From Capra hircus (taxonomy: Eukaryota; Chordata; Mammalia; Artiodactyla; Bovidae), in the NCBI RefSeq assembly GCF_001704415.2, contig NW_017189517.1, positions 11,481,167-11,545,166 on the forward strand: a stretch of 64,000 nucleotides of DNA, written 5' to 3'. The notes under the pieces are model-generated. The model was not told the origin of the DNA. It made no database searches and saw only the letters and a list, made by a program, of their open reading frames with translations. Shown here one piece after another: positions 48,291 to 63,185 of the stretch. Position 1 is the first letter of the stretch; every line of letters starts with the position of its first letter. A program made the translations under genes and the position numbers.

Positions 48291-48999
48291 TTTGCCTCCT
48301 CTTAGAAACATATAAAACTCTACAGTTCTAACCTATTATTAATAAATAATATTATTGTAGCTATTTTTATTTTAAGGCAGTGGACAGCTTCCTAAAACTG
48401 CAGAGAACCTTTTCTACCACTAGGAGGGAGCCCCATAGGAATAGTTTTAATTTCATCCCAAGTTTGCTTCTCTCACATCCTGACTTGTTTTACTATCCAG
48501 GTACTTATTGAATTGGGAGGACTTATTTTCACACGTTTCCACTACATTAACAAACATCAAGTAAGAATCAGGGAAGCTAGAAGTGGTAGAGAAAGCATGT
48601 GCTGTGGGTAAGAGGCAGAAGTGGAAGCAATGCCCAGGCAAGGGTGTATCTGGGTGTGGGTGGCCTTCTGACTTGACACCACGTGAAAGCACAGCCTCTG
48701 ACAGGTCCCATTGCTATTTATTACTGCACATTTCTCTCTCTGCATGCATCCTAGTGCACAGACCTTTATCTTCCTGGGAGCATCCAGAAGGCTTTCCCCA
48801 GACTCTTAAAAACAATTCACCCACCCTCTCTCCTGGTGCCTCGGTATCTGGCCATGGAGTGTTATTTGTTTTGCTTCACAAGGCATTTGTAATAAGCTGT
48901 ACATGGTGGCTACTGTGCCTGCTACTGCTTCTCCTCTTCCTCCCTTTCCTCATCTTTACAATCATCACCATCAACCTCAGCAACAGAGGTAACACTTTT

Positions 49000-49440
49000 G
49001 AGCCTTGCTGGGCAATGTGCTAAGCACTTTATACCCATTCTTCTATTTATTCATTCATCCATTTAATGAATATTTAGTAAATGTTTACTTTCTACCAAAC
49101 ACTGCACTACACATTGGTAATTGAAACAGACGGTTATTTCTTCTGTTAGTGGGGGTGCAACAGGGGACTATATAATTACAAACTGTGGAAAGTTCTATGA
49201 AAGAAAGATACATGGGACTATGAAAGGTGAAAGGTACTATTGAATTTAAATCTTCAACAACCCTGTGAAGTTAATAAATAGCATTATCCTCTATTTTATG
49301 GGCATGGAAACTGAGACTCGAAGAGGTTGAGTGACTTGCCCAAAGTAACACAGATAGTAAATAGACTGAATAGAGATTCAAATCCATGCTGGTCAGATTC
49401 CAGAGCTCACACTCTTAAGGGCTATACTTTATTGCCTCTC
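49000..49440 (+). mobile_element. MIR-family SINE interrupted by an L2-like piece
   Basis: 'gcaatgtgctaagcacttta' at the left and 'gggcatggaaactgagactc', 'gacttgcccaaagtaacaca' and 'gattcaaatccatgctggtc' at the right form one MIR core. Between about 49048 and 49235 the sequence ('tttattcattcatccattta', 'accaaacactgcactacaca') resembles antisense L2. Confidence 0.6.
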
Positions 49441-50397
49441 CAATGTGTGAAGTGCCTATATAGCCATTCATTCTAGCCCTATGCACTTTGGTTCTGGCTT
49501 CTTCTCAAACGTGTGGAGTTGCAATTGTTTCCAATTAGTTGTGGCTGTGGTTTGGTGCATTAGTTCAAAGAAACTGTGCACGCAAAGCAGAGGTCACGTG
49601 CCCTAGGTCTCGTGGATGTGCACAACGTATAAATAATAATGGCATTCCTCCAAAGCTGGGATTCATTGGAGCCACTACATTTGTTTCCCATTAGCTTATG
49701 CTACTCAAATACAAACAGTAAAGCATGTATTTACATTGCTGTGGACATGGAAAGCTGAGCCCCCAAAGCATTCCTTGCAGGTTGTATAATGCTGAGCACC
49801 CAAATAGTTCAATATCAGTTTTGTAAGCCCAGCTCAATAGCTTTAAAAGGTAACCTGGATTCCAGATATTTTGAAAAATGCCTAGAGAGTGAGTGGACAA
49901 AAGAGACAAAACTAGCTAAATCCTCAAAATATGTACCAAGCCCCATATTTGTAGTATCTACTTTGTTATTTGTCCTTTATTTTTAAAATGCTAAAGTGCT
50001 TGAAGTCAAGAAAACTCATAGCCATGTAGCAGCAGTGATGGAATTCTCCATTTTATTGTAACCAGCTGTCTGAAGCTTTTCAAAACAAACGTGTTTGTGA
50101 TAAGATGGTTTGGTTCATTAAGACATAGGAGATGCGAGGCTGGGAAAAAAGCAGGAGGCATCCGATGTCATTATCTCTCCCTCCACCCCTGTCCCCCCAA
50201 CCAGCTCTCCCAGCCAGTAACAGAAGGCTTTCCCATCAAGGTATAGTTCATGGATAGTATCTGAGAAAATGAGATTGAACTGGAAATTATCTTAGGTAGA
50301 GAAGTCAAGATGACAAAAAATGTGAGTGAAGGCCCCATTAGTTGATGGCTTTACCTAAGAGAGCATAGGTTTTTTTTGTTGTTGTTGATTTTTGAAG

Positions 50398-50610
50398 ACC
50401 TGTGGACTTGGAAGCAGAAGACTCTATTTTTAATGAGGACTCTATCACTTACTTAGTGCTTGGTCTAGTCTTATCTCCTCTCCGAGCCTCCCTTGACATG
50501 GGAAATGGGGATGGCAATCTTCCTTGTTTATACAAATTGATAGGGTGGATTTGAGGATTACATGAAAGAACATATGTTAAGTCCTAGCAAAGTGTGTGGC
50601 TGATAAAGTC
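50398..50610 (+). mobile_element. MIR SINE
   Basis: 'gtggacttggaagcagaaga', 'ctctatcacttacttagtgc' and 'gggaaatggggatggcaatc', then 'gtggatttgaggattacatg', in MIR order. Confidence 0.65.
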
Positions 50611-51185
50611 CATATCTGTACAATCAAGATAATTCCAAGAGGCACATTACTTATACCATATAGGCAGATCGAGAATTGCTGCTCTCTCTGGTATAATTTC
50701 AGTATATTTGATCCCCCTAAGAACAACAAGTACATCGTTTGATCTTTGTTCTGTCAACCAAGCATGAAAAGAGCTTTGGCCAAATCACACTGTCCCATGC
50801 TGCAGTGTTCTTTTGTTATCTTGGTTATGGTTTTAAGAACATGAAATTGCTGTACTCTAGAAAGCCTTTTTTCCTCTTATGCTGTGGTTCTAATTTTCTT
50901 AAGTAATTATTCGAGGCCTGTTTCCTTTTATCACACAACCCTGAATACCTGTTCCAAGGAAACTTAAATATTTCGCTTTGTAATCCTGAAGTCACTCACT
51001 TTATACAAGAGTATTTTCATTAACTACAAAGACAAAAGGTCATGATGTCCATACCTAAGTAAAAAGGAAATCAGATTTTTAATAAAATGGTTTGAAGAAC
51101 ATGCATTAAGGATTCAGACACCTGTGGAGCTGAGGTGACTCTTGTCCAAAGACGGTTTCACTGGGTTTCCGGCAGGTAGAGTAAC

Positions 51186-51370
51186 ACTAGAGTAGCCCTT
51201 CTTAAAGTTTAGACTGTGGTTCACTCACAGGAAGGTGGGGACAGGGCAGGGTGGGGCTGTGCTCCACCCGAGACCTACTCAATTAAAAGCTCTGTGGGTG
51301 GGGCCTGGAAGCTGGAGTTTTTAACAAACATCCTAGGTGATTCAGATGGAAATTGTCGAAGACTCACTCT
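51186..51370. mobile_element. MER5A (hAT-Charlie MITE)
   Basis: 'acccgagacctactcaatta', 'gctctgtgggtggggcctgg' and 'catcctaggtgattcagatg' are diagnostic of MER5A. Confidence 0.75.
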
Positions 51371-51374
51371 CATG

Positions 51375-51545
51375 GTGTATAAAAATGTACAGACCATTTG
51401 ACCCAGTAATCCTACTAATGGGAAACTAAGGAAATAATCCAAAATATGGAAAGAACTATTGAATACTCCTGATGATCCATCTTTATTTATAGGAGCAAAA
51501 GAACTCAAAGCAATGTAATATTTTCAAAATTAGGAAAATGGTTAG
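51375..51545 (+). mobile_element. Ancient L1 fragment (sense)
   Basis: 'tttgacccagtaatcctact', 'gggaaactaaggaaataatc' and 'tttatttataggagcaaaag' follow an old L1 ORF2 end. Confidence 0.6.
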
Positions 51546-51589
51546 GTCGATTTTGGTAGATCCCTGGAGGGCACTGTGTAGGTGTTTTA

Positions 51590-51770
51590 AACACATTTGA
51601 AGTATTACATTGATCACATTTATTCATTACAACAATTCTAGGAGACAGGCATTTTCCTCATTTTACAGATGAGGACGTTGAGGTGTAGGGAGATTAAGCA
51701 GCAAAGTTAGTAAATGGAAAAAAAGAAGTTAATAAGGGGAAAAGCCAGGATTCTAACTCAGTCTAAATTC
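51590..51770 (+). mobile_element. MIR-family SINE
   Basis: 'attacaacaattctaggaga', 'ctcattttacagatgaggac' and 'agccaggattctaactcagt' are in MIR3/MIRc order. Confidence 0.65.
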
Positions 51771-51799
51771 TTAAGTGCAAGTTCAACTGTGTAAAACTA

Positions 51800-52910
51800 C
51801 AGCCGTTAGAAACAAACCCTACCCTCGAAAACCAAACACTGGTTCTTAAAGTTTGGAAATTGGAATTTCCCCCTTATATCCCTTTCTTTCATCTTTCTAT
51901 TTTAATACTTACATAATGAAAATATGACATCATAAAATAAAAACTGTATATTTAAGCAACTGTGAAAGTTTCATGTGAGTCAACAGAGTAGCAAGGGGGG
52001 TAGAAAATGGAAAAAGCAGCGCAGTGGAAAGGTCTCATGTACTTCTCGCTAAGGCCGGCCGAATGATGCAAGGCAGAAATGTCAGGTTTAGTGAATGTTT
52101 CAGTGGGGTCGTGGAGCAAAATCATCAGACCAGTGTTTTAATAAGATAGTTTACATTAATAATCATTATTCTGAGCCCTGGCTTTTAAAAAGCTAATAGG
52201 ATATTGTCCTTTGAAAATAGCAAACAGTTAATCAAAAGCATTAGGCACCTGAAGTTAACTGTACACGGTCCTCATGACTTTCCTTTCATAAAGTGAGCGT
52301 TCAGTCTGGAAGACATTGTAAAGAGTGAGAGAGGGAACGAAAAGGTCAATATTGTGAATTGTAATTAGCTGATTTGATTTCTGTGCCAAATTCCAGGCTG
52401 TACTAAATTCACAGTCCTCACTGGCAACTCCTCATCACTGACACATTACCTTTCTTTCAACACTCTGGTGCTTCAGAGTCCTTTAAGACTTTTGCATTAA
52501 CAATAGCTTTCTAGGTTTGGATTGGTTTTGTTAACGAGTGAGGGTTAGGCTCATCAACAACGTCTATGTAATATGGTTGGAAAGTGTGCTGTAATCCTTC
52601 TTCAATGCTGAAGTTGTCACCCAAGTGGGAGTAATTTAAGAACTAAAGAAGTAATTTCACTGGCAAAGTTTTAAAGTTTTTTTTTTTTTAATTGCACTTA
52701 AAAATACCAGGGAATACTGGAGGCATTGTACACGAGGTTGGAAAACAGCCTCTCAAAGATTAGCTACAGATCTTAGCCAGGGTCGTCCAAAAGCCTTTAG
52801 CTATTCATTTACAAGTTTTTCTATAATTCATCTGTGCTTTGGCTTTCTCTTTTTTTATGAGGTTGTAGAAGTAGCTCTTAGAGAATGAAATATGCCATGC
52901 CATTTCCTTT
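51800..52910. other. Repeat-poor intronic block
   Basis: I recognise no transposable element in this stretch except a T-rich run at 52677-52690. The 52340-52620 part has AT-rich motifs such as 'gtaattagctgatttgattt'. It is a candidate conserved noncoding element; nothing in it looks coding. Confidence 0.35.
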
Positions 52911-52914
52911 TGCT

Positions 52915-53440
52915 TCAGTTCAATAGCACTGAAGTGCTACTGAGTGCCTGTCATGTGCCAGCGGCTTCCCTGGTGGCTCAGTGGTAAAGAGCCCGCCTGC
53001 CAGTGCAGGAGATACGGGTTCGATCCCTGGGTCTGGAAGATCCCCTGGAGCAGGAAATGGCAACCCACTCCAGTATTCTTGCCTGGAGAATCCCATGGAC
53101 AGAGGAGCCTGGAAAGCTACAGTCTATGGGGTCACAAAAGAGTTGGCTATAACTTAGTGAATAAACAACAACTATGTACCAGACACTGCCTTAAATGGTA
53201 TGGGGCTCAAAGATAAATAAGGCATTCACTGTCTGGTGGTGGAGTGAAGCCACATGTACAATAAATAATACCAGGTTGCATTCATAAAGTGCTATTTGGG
53301 AGGTACAGATACAGGGAGCAGTGCTGGAAGAGGGAAAGGGAGAATTATAATGACCATCTGTGGTGGCCAAGAAGGCTTTATTAAGGAAGTGACATTTGAA
53401 CTTGGCTTGAAAGGATGGAGTGCTTTCAATAGACGGAAAT
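52915..53440 (-). mobile_element. L2 remnant (antisense) split by Bov-tA
   Basis: Left part 'gagtgcctgtcatgtgccag'. Right part 'tatgtaccagacactgcctt', 'ccaagaaggctttattaagg' and 'aagtgacatttgaacttggc' in L2 order. Confidence 0.65.
52963..53171 (+). mobile_element. Bov-tA SINE, sense, nested in L2
   Basis: 'ggcttccctggtggctcagt' to 'gagttggctataacttagtg' with an 'acaacaac' tail. Flanks 'atgtgccag' and 'atgtaccag' probably derive from the target duplication. Confidence 0.93.
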
Positions 53441-53449
53441 GAAAACAAC

Positions 53450-56624
<3,175 letters not shown>

Positions 56625-57574
56625 TGATTAGTGCTGGTTCAAATCTGAGCTAAAATCATGATGCTTGAGAATTGAATACCAATTGAATCTGCTCTTTATA
56701 ACTTCACTAAAATCTCTGTAACACACAATACCATCAAGGAAAGGCAACACTTTAGAAAAATGAAGTTTTCAGGTAGCTTTTTAAAAAGATCTCTGGACCT
56801 AAAAGGGTAACTTCCTGTTTTTCATTGTCTAAAATGAACTGACCTAAATCAGTTGGCTTTGTTTCCTACTGGAAATTTCCTTGGTTCTTCTCAGTTATAA
56901 AAAGAGATGCAAAAAGAAATGCAATCTTGAGAGCCTAGTGAAAAGCCAATGGTGGGGTAACTTTCAAAGAAAAGACATTAGGGGACTTTCTCCTCTTAGA
57001 ATGTCATATTTAGTTTTTTCCACTAGTAGTTTAACACTGATAGGCTATGCTACATAACTGTACAGCTACATGAAAACAAGTAGAAGAAAAATAGAGAGCT
57101 GATGCTGCCAAGAAGGCAAAACAACCATAACAAAAAATATTTCTTCACAAGCCACATTTGTATCAATTAGCCCAATGTACAAAATGCTTTCGTATGGATA
57201 GGCATTCTTGTTTCCATTTATACGGAGAGATAAAGTAGTGTATGACTACAAGAAAATTGGGGCTCAGAGAAGAAATGAGATTCATCTAAATGAAAGAGCT
57301 AGAAATCCTACTTGGGTCTTAAGACTTCTGATGTCCGTTCTTCCTTCTGCAATGCACAGCCGTCTCCTTGAAACCCTATTGCCCGTGGCCTCTGAGACCC
57401 TACAAGCTCCTCCTTCTGTTTCAACCTCTTTACTTCCCCTATTTCTTTCTAATGCTGTCCTGAAACTGAGTCTCTTCTTAAGCTTCTATGTTTTCTCACT
57501 TCTCCAGAGAAAATACGTATCTTATCTACTTTGGCTATTTCATTTTTTTTAAATGATTTCTGTAAGTTCTTTTT

Positions 57575-58250
57575 TTTTATTCTGGCAAAAAGAGTCTGAT
57601 ATGAAATCTACCCTCTTAATAAACTTTTTCAAATATTTATTTTTTTTGACTGTACCAAGTCTTTAATTGCAGCACATAAGAATTTTGATCTTCATTGTGG
57701 CATGTAGGATCTTTAGTTGCAGCATGTGAATCCTTAGTTGTGGGATGTAGGATCTAGTTCCCTGACCAGGGTTAGAACCTGGGCCCCCTGCCTTGGGAGC
57801 ACAGAGTCTTAGCCACTGGACCACCAGGGAAGTCCCTCATAACAAACTTTTAAGTGTACAGTATTGTTAGTAATATACAGATTATACAGCAGATCTCTAG
57901 ACTTCTTCATTTGTGTGACTGAAAATCTGTCCCCATTAAACACTAACTTCCCTTTCCCCCTCCCTCAGTCCCTGGCACCAGCATTTGACTTTCTGCATCC
58001 ATGAGTTTGGCTTCTTAGCTCCTCATAGAAGTGGAGTCACGTAGTCCTTCTGTGATTGGCTTATTTCACTCAGCATGATGTCCTCAAGTTTCATCCACAT
58101 TGTAGTGTATGACTACAGGATTTCCCTCTTCTTAAGGCTAAATAAGGTTCCACTGTATGCCTGTCCATGATTACTTTATTCCTTTAGCCATCAGTGGACA
58201 TTTAGGCTGTTTCTACCTCTTGGCTGTTGTGGTTAATGCTGCAGTGAACA
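57575..58250 (-). mobile_element. Old L1 (antisense) split by a CHR SINE
   Basis: 'cttatttcactcagcatgat', 'gtcctcaagtttcatccaca' and 'ggttaatgctgcagtgaaca' follow antisense L1. The CHR SINE at 57629-57835 lies within its 3' side. Confidence 0.75.
57629..57835 (-). mobile_element. CHR-1-type SINE, antisense
   Basis: 'gcatgtaggatctttagttg', 'agttccctgaccagggttag' and 'ctggaccaccagggaagtcc'. Flanks 'ctcttaataaactttt' (57613-57628) and 'ctcataacaaactttt' (57836-57851) are a 16-bp duplication with two differences. Confidence 0.88.
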
Positions 58251-58379
58251 TTCTTTAAATATTATACCACTGTGGGGATAACTCATAAAATCATTACCTC
58301 CAGCCTTCACCGGTCTCCAGAGCTACCTTCCCAGATCTCCAGCTGCTTACTAGCTTTCTTCTTCCTGACTTTCCCACCA

Positions 58380-59080
58380 TTACCCCTAACTCTATGTATC
58401 ATAAATCAAACTTAACAATAGACCATCTCAAACTGGTTCCTCCCTTAATATCATTATTTTTCTAATGCCACTACCATTATCCCAGTCACTGAGGCTTAAA
58501 ACTGAAGTCATTTTTGACTCGTCTCCCTTGACTTTCATATACAATTGGGCACCAAATCTCTGTAGATGATTTATCTTTTTTTTTTTCCTGCTTCTCTCAC
58601 TGTTTCCTTTCTATCCTCCCTTCCTCACATCCCCCACCCCCACATATGCTAAGATCACATCGTAAGTGGTCTCCAGGCTTCTAGGCTAAGCCAGGAGTAT
58701 TGAGAGCCTTAGGCTAACAGATTAGAGAACAAAGAATCAGACTCAGGCAGAAGATTCCACCAAATTCACCTTGTACAGCTGCCAGGTTAATCTTTCTAAA
58801 GCAACTCCTACCTCTTCCTAGCTCAGCTACCTTCATCCTGTCCCTGTTGCCTGGAGGGTTATGCTCAGACTCCTTAGCAGAGTTCTGAGGGCTTTCTGGT
58901 CTAGCCTAAAGTATCCTTCCCGTGTCATTTCCCACCACTAGCCCCACAGCAAGCCTACTCTTCAGAAAGAGCAAACCATACTCATCCCCCAGGAGCATGA
59001 ATTGACATACTGTTCTTATTCCTGTCTTCAAATGTTCCTCACATTTATTTCTATGTACATACCCTTTTATTTTCTATTGA
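58380..59080 (+). mobile_element. L2 LINE remnant (sense)
   Basis: 'aaaactgaagtcatttttga', 'ctgccaggttaatctttcta', 'gactccttagcagagttctg' and 'ctgttcttattcctgtcttc' keep L2 order with high divergence. Confidence 0.55.
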
Positions 59081-59469
59081 ATCACACCCATCCCTAAAAG
59101 TACATTTCAAATATTATGCAGTGAAAATATTTTTAGGGGTCGAGTAAATTTGTATTTGAATTCTGGCTCTATTCCTTATGAGCTAGAAGGACCTGGGTCA
59201 GTTCTTAACCTCCTAGCTAAATCTGCATTCCCTCATCCATCAAAAGGGGATCCACTTGATTCATCCATCAGTAAGCAACTAGTTCAGGATCAAATCAAGG
59301 GGAAAAGTTGGTGAAGCAGCTGTCCCAGTATCTGCAACATACTGGGTGCTCCATAATTGTTCGTTTCCTTCAATGAAATCTTTCACAACCATCTCATTGC
59401 ATACTTATCGCTGCCCTCTGAATTACGAAAACAAATTCTGCCAATACTAAAACTCATAGAAGGTTTTGT

Positions 59470-59650
59470 TTATTAGACACTTACCATGCTGCGAGTGCTG
59501 TGCCAGAAGTTCACACACGTCGCCTCATGTCATTTTCACACCACCACTATTATTATTCCCACTTTACAGATGAGAAAACTGATGCTGGAAGAGGTAGAGT
59601 AATTTGCTTAAGGTCATGCAGTGGCTAAGGTCGGAGTCAGGATTCAGAGT
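59470..59650 (+). mobile_element. MIR-family SINE
   Basis: 'ttattagacacttaccatgc', 'cccactttacagatgagaaa' and 'gcttaaggtcatgcagtggc' show the MIR3/MIRc core. Confidence 0.7.
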
Positions 59651-59659
59651 CAGGCAGTC

Positions 59660-61230
59660 AGCTTTCAGAGGCCATTTATTAGACAAATCTGCTTTGCATT
59701 TTGCTCCCCCCGAAAAGCTTGTGGTCAGCTAAAGGCTGCTTAGATGACTCAGCAAACTAGTAACTGGTCCCCATGCTGATCCTTAGTACACACCACTGTT
59801 CGTGTTTCTCCAAAAGTCCCTGTTTATCCCTCCTCTTGCTCTCCTGCCTAGAAGCCACTTCCCTATCCATTTCAAAGTGCAATTCCCCGATTCCATGGTG
59901 ACTTAACTTTTTTAAAGAGTGTTTGGTGTGGGACCTTGTCAAGGGCCTTTTCAAAATATAAATAGATTACATCTCCTGGTTTCCCTTTGTCCAAATGTGC
60001 ATTTATCCTCTCAAAGAATTCTAGTCAATTAGTTAGGCGTGATTAACCCTAAGTGCTTTATCAACTGTAAAATGCTACACAAATGGTGGTTAATTTCCAG
60101 AAAAAATGATGCTTTACTCCCAGTAGGATACACTTGCCTAACATGTTCAGTGAGCCTACCTGCCTGGAGTTCCTTGGGTCCCCTTTCAAATGCTTCTTAT
60201 GAAGAGGAGACTCATTGGCAATCTGCCAGGCTCGTGGCACAATAGCTATTTGGAATAACAAGCTATACACTTTGGTCAGCTATTACACAATTTTACCCCA
60301 AATCTGGGTAGATGCCATCTGATCCTGGTGATACATCAACATCCACTTCGTCAACTAGACTTGGAACACTGCGTGCATTTACCTCTATCTCATTTAGAGC
60401 TTCCAAATTCCTTCCTCCAAAACACAACTTGAAAATAAAAAACAAGGCTCAGAGTATGTTCAGACTCTCTCCTGTCTCCCTTTTGGCCCCGAACAGTTCT
60501 TTTGCACTCTGGCCAGTAAGCAGTCCTACTGGCTGCTCTCCCTGGCTCACTTACTCCCAGATTTTGACGCACTGGAGGAAGTGCAGGATGCTGAGCTTCT
60601 ATTCTTGGCTTTGCTTCTAACTCCCATGTGTCCCGGTGCAGGCCCCTGCCTCTTTTGAGAAGTCAGTTTCTCCATTTGTAAAATGAAGAGAATGCCCAGG
60701 CGTCTCTCGCTGGCCATGCTATTGCCAACAGTCTGTGACGATGTTGGCTTTAGTCCCTGGCAACATTCTTACTGGAGTCTTTCAGGGACACCTTCTTCTG
60801 ACCATGCAGATTCCCTGTGTTTTGTTCTTCTCCGGAGCTATTTACACATTAAAACAGATCTTATATTCTCTATACCAGCTCCTTTGACTGTTCCAGTCAG
60901 ACAAGCCAGGCTTCTTTTACCAAGGGCTGCCCACACGTGGCCCTTGGCACACTTGTAGGCCAGGATGCTCATAAGAAGTTCTGAGCAGTATCCAGGCCTT
61001 CTGAGCTATATTCACTTTTAAAAGTCTTCATCCTAAAGTTTCCCAAGTGCTCTCTCTTTTTCTATAATTCTTCTTTCTGAATTTGGAGTCTGACCCTTCT
61101 TTCCGATTGTTAAATTTAATTGCTGCTGAGATGACCACTAAAAAGTGTCTTCTTACCCACAGTTACAGCTGACCTATTCCTTTCACTCCTCAAAACAAGG
61201 CTAATATGTTTTCCTTTTGGAGGGTTACCT
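59660..61230. other. Intronic segment, little recognised
   Basis: A MIR-like end may lie at 60640-60695 ('cagtttctccatttgtaaaa'). No gene or RNA is recognised. Frames such as 60312-60620 lack domains. Confidence 0.35.
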
Positions 61231-61239
61231 CCTTTCTCA

Positions 61240-61350
61240 GCCTATTTCATAGTGTTGTGGCCATTAAATAAAATAATCCATGCAAAGCACTTGGCACAGG
61301 GTCTGGGACCTAGTAAACACTCTAAAAATGTTACCTACTGTTAAAGCACC
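61240..61350 (+). mobile_element. MIR 3' end
   Basis: 'gccattaaataaaataatcc', 'aaagcacttggcacagggtc' and 'tgggacctagtaaacactct' are typical of the MIR tail. Confidence 0.6.
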
Positions 61351-61489
61351 TGGCGTGTTGCTGTTGCTACTGACCTATGGGAACTCCAAGAGCCTGCAAA
61401 TGTAGATCAGAATTAATCGCCTTATTTTTTGGTTTATTTAAGACCCATAAAAGGCAACTAAAGCCAGGTAACTGACATTCTGCAATCTC

Positions 61490-62400
61490 CCCTTACCCCA
61501 TGCTACTCCAAATGGGGTCCATGGAGCAGCAGCATCTGTATCAGCTGGGAGCTTGTTAGAAATGCAGGATCTAAAAACTGGAAATAGAAGTGCCTTATGA
61601 CCCAGCAATCCCACTACTGGGCATACACACCAAGGAAACCAGAATTGAAAGAGACACGAGTACCCCAGTGTTCATTGCAGCACTGTTTATAATAGCCAGG
61701 ACATGGAAGCAACCTAGATGTCCATCAGCAGATGAATGGATAAGAAAGCAGTGGTACATATACACAATGGAGTATTACTCAGCCATTCAAAAGAATACAT
61801 TGGAATCAGTTCTAATGAGATGGATGAAACTGGAGCCGATTATACAGAGTGAAGTAAGCCAGAAAGAAAAACAACAATACAGTATGCTAACACATATATA
61901 TGGAATTTAGAAAGATGGTAACGATAACCCTGTATGCGAGACAGCAAAAGAGACACAGATGTATAGAACAGTCTTTTGGACTCTGTGGGAGAGGGAGAGG
62001 GAGAGGGGAGGATGATTTGGGAGAATGGCACTGAAACATGTATAATATCATATATGAAACGAATCGCCAGTCCAGGTTCGATGCATGATACAGGATGCTC
62101 GGGGCTGGTGCACTGGGATGACCCAGAGGGATGGTATGGGGAGGGTGGTGGGAGGGGGGTTCAGAATGGGGAACACGTGTATACCTGTGGCGGATTCATG
62201 TTGATGTATTGCAAAACCAATACAATATTGTAAAGTAATTAGCCTCTAATTAAAATATTTTTTTTAAAGTAATAGAAAATACTTTTCATGAAGAAAAAAA
62301 AAGAAATGCAGGATCTTAGGCCCCACCTCAAGACCTACTGAATCAGGAGGTCATGTTAACACAATCCCTAGGTGATTTGTTTAGTCGTTACCACCTTCTA
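61490..62400. mobile_element. MER5A remnant split by a young L1
   Basis: Left half (to 61572): 'gtatcagctgggagcttgtt'. Right half (from 62317): 'taggccccacctcaagacct' and 'aatccctaggtgatttg'. Together they are one MER5A, with the L1 inserted at 'agaaatgcaggatct'. Confidence 0.75.
61573..62301 (+). mobile_element. Young 5'-truncated L1 (sense) with perfect target duplication
   Basis: The element begins in ORF2. An open frame from 61590 reads the typical L1 C-terminus (YDPAIPLLGI, TWKQPRCPSADEW, YIYTMEYYSAIQKN). The bovine-type 3' UTR follows ('ctgtggcggattcatgttga', 'tattgtaaagtaattagcct'). A perfect 15-bp duplication 'agaaatgcaggatct' flanks it at 61558-61572 and 62302-62316. Between an A/T-rich stretch at 62251-62268 and the terminal A-run lie about 25 non-L1-like bases (62269-62293), possibly a 3' transduction. 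Confidence 0.95.
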
Positions 62401-62524
62401 ATTGAACTCTTGTGGCATTTAGGCTTAATACTTGAAGCATCCAAGAAGCTGCTAACCTGTCCCTGCATTGAGTTAAGTACTCTAAGGAGTATAAGAGAGG
62501 CCCAAGGCCCATCATCTCTGTGAT

Positions 62525-62725
62525 AGGTTAGGATACTTCGGTTCTAGTCCTAGCATATTTACTGTAGTGGGACCTTGAGCAAGTTATGTCGCTGCTCTGA
62601 GCCTCAGTTTCTCCAGCTATGAAATGGGGATAATCATACTTGCCTACTTCAATGGGTGGTTGTGAAAATCAAATGTGATAATAAGTGTGAAAGTGCTTTG
62701 TAACCTATGAAGCTCTACAAATATT
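62525..62725 (+). mobile_element. MIR SINE
   Basis: 'cttcggttctagtcctagca', 'gaccttgagcaagttatgtc', 'gcctcagtttctccagctat' and 'gaaatggggataatcatact' form a clear MIR. Confidence 0.8.
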
Positions 62726-63139
62726 TATAACAAGCAGAGGACTGTTATTCTTCCAAAGTCTCTGGAAGCTCTTTGGTTTTCTCAGCAACCCTAGTTCAGC
62801 ATGTATTTTCTGAAAAGATTGAATTTAGCACATGAGTTATAAAGCACTCACATTGAACACCCATGTTCAGACTCCCTTCCAAAGACAGATCATCCATGAT
62901 GGACCTGGTGCAATAAGATGACTGTTTTGTTGCCAGGTTGCCATCAGCATTGTTCCTAGTTTTTGGCCTTGTCAAAGCTCTTATTGTAAGCTATTTGGGT
63001 AGCTGGCAACTCCCAGAGCTTTGGCTGGGGCTGATCCCTGAGAAGCTTTCCAAGCTCTGGCCATGTGTCCCTGGCCAAGACATGATGACTAAGCATCTTA
63101 AGCATCTGCTTCCTGTCCGCCAAGTCTCACCCACAGAGA

Positions 63140-63185
63140 AAACACACACACATGCCCATGCGCACACATGTACACACACACACAC
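63140..63185. repeat. Interrupted (AC)n microsatellite
   Basis: AC runs at 63140-63152 and 63170-63185 separated by 'atgcccatgcgcacacatg'. Purine-pyrimidine alternation continues to about 63207 (Z-DNA-prone composition). Confidence 0.85.

Noticed and set aside
48583..49023. A 146-codon frame on the + strand with a hydrophobic C-terminal stretch.
   Set aside because: The hydrophobic run comes from a CTT/CTC-rich tract (48920-48960). There is no family resemblance, and it overlaps another frame on the opposite strand.
61590..61910. A 106-codon frame with good protein similarity.
   Set aside because: It is the C-terminal end of L1 ORF2 in a 5'-truncated copy, not a gene.
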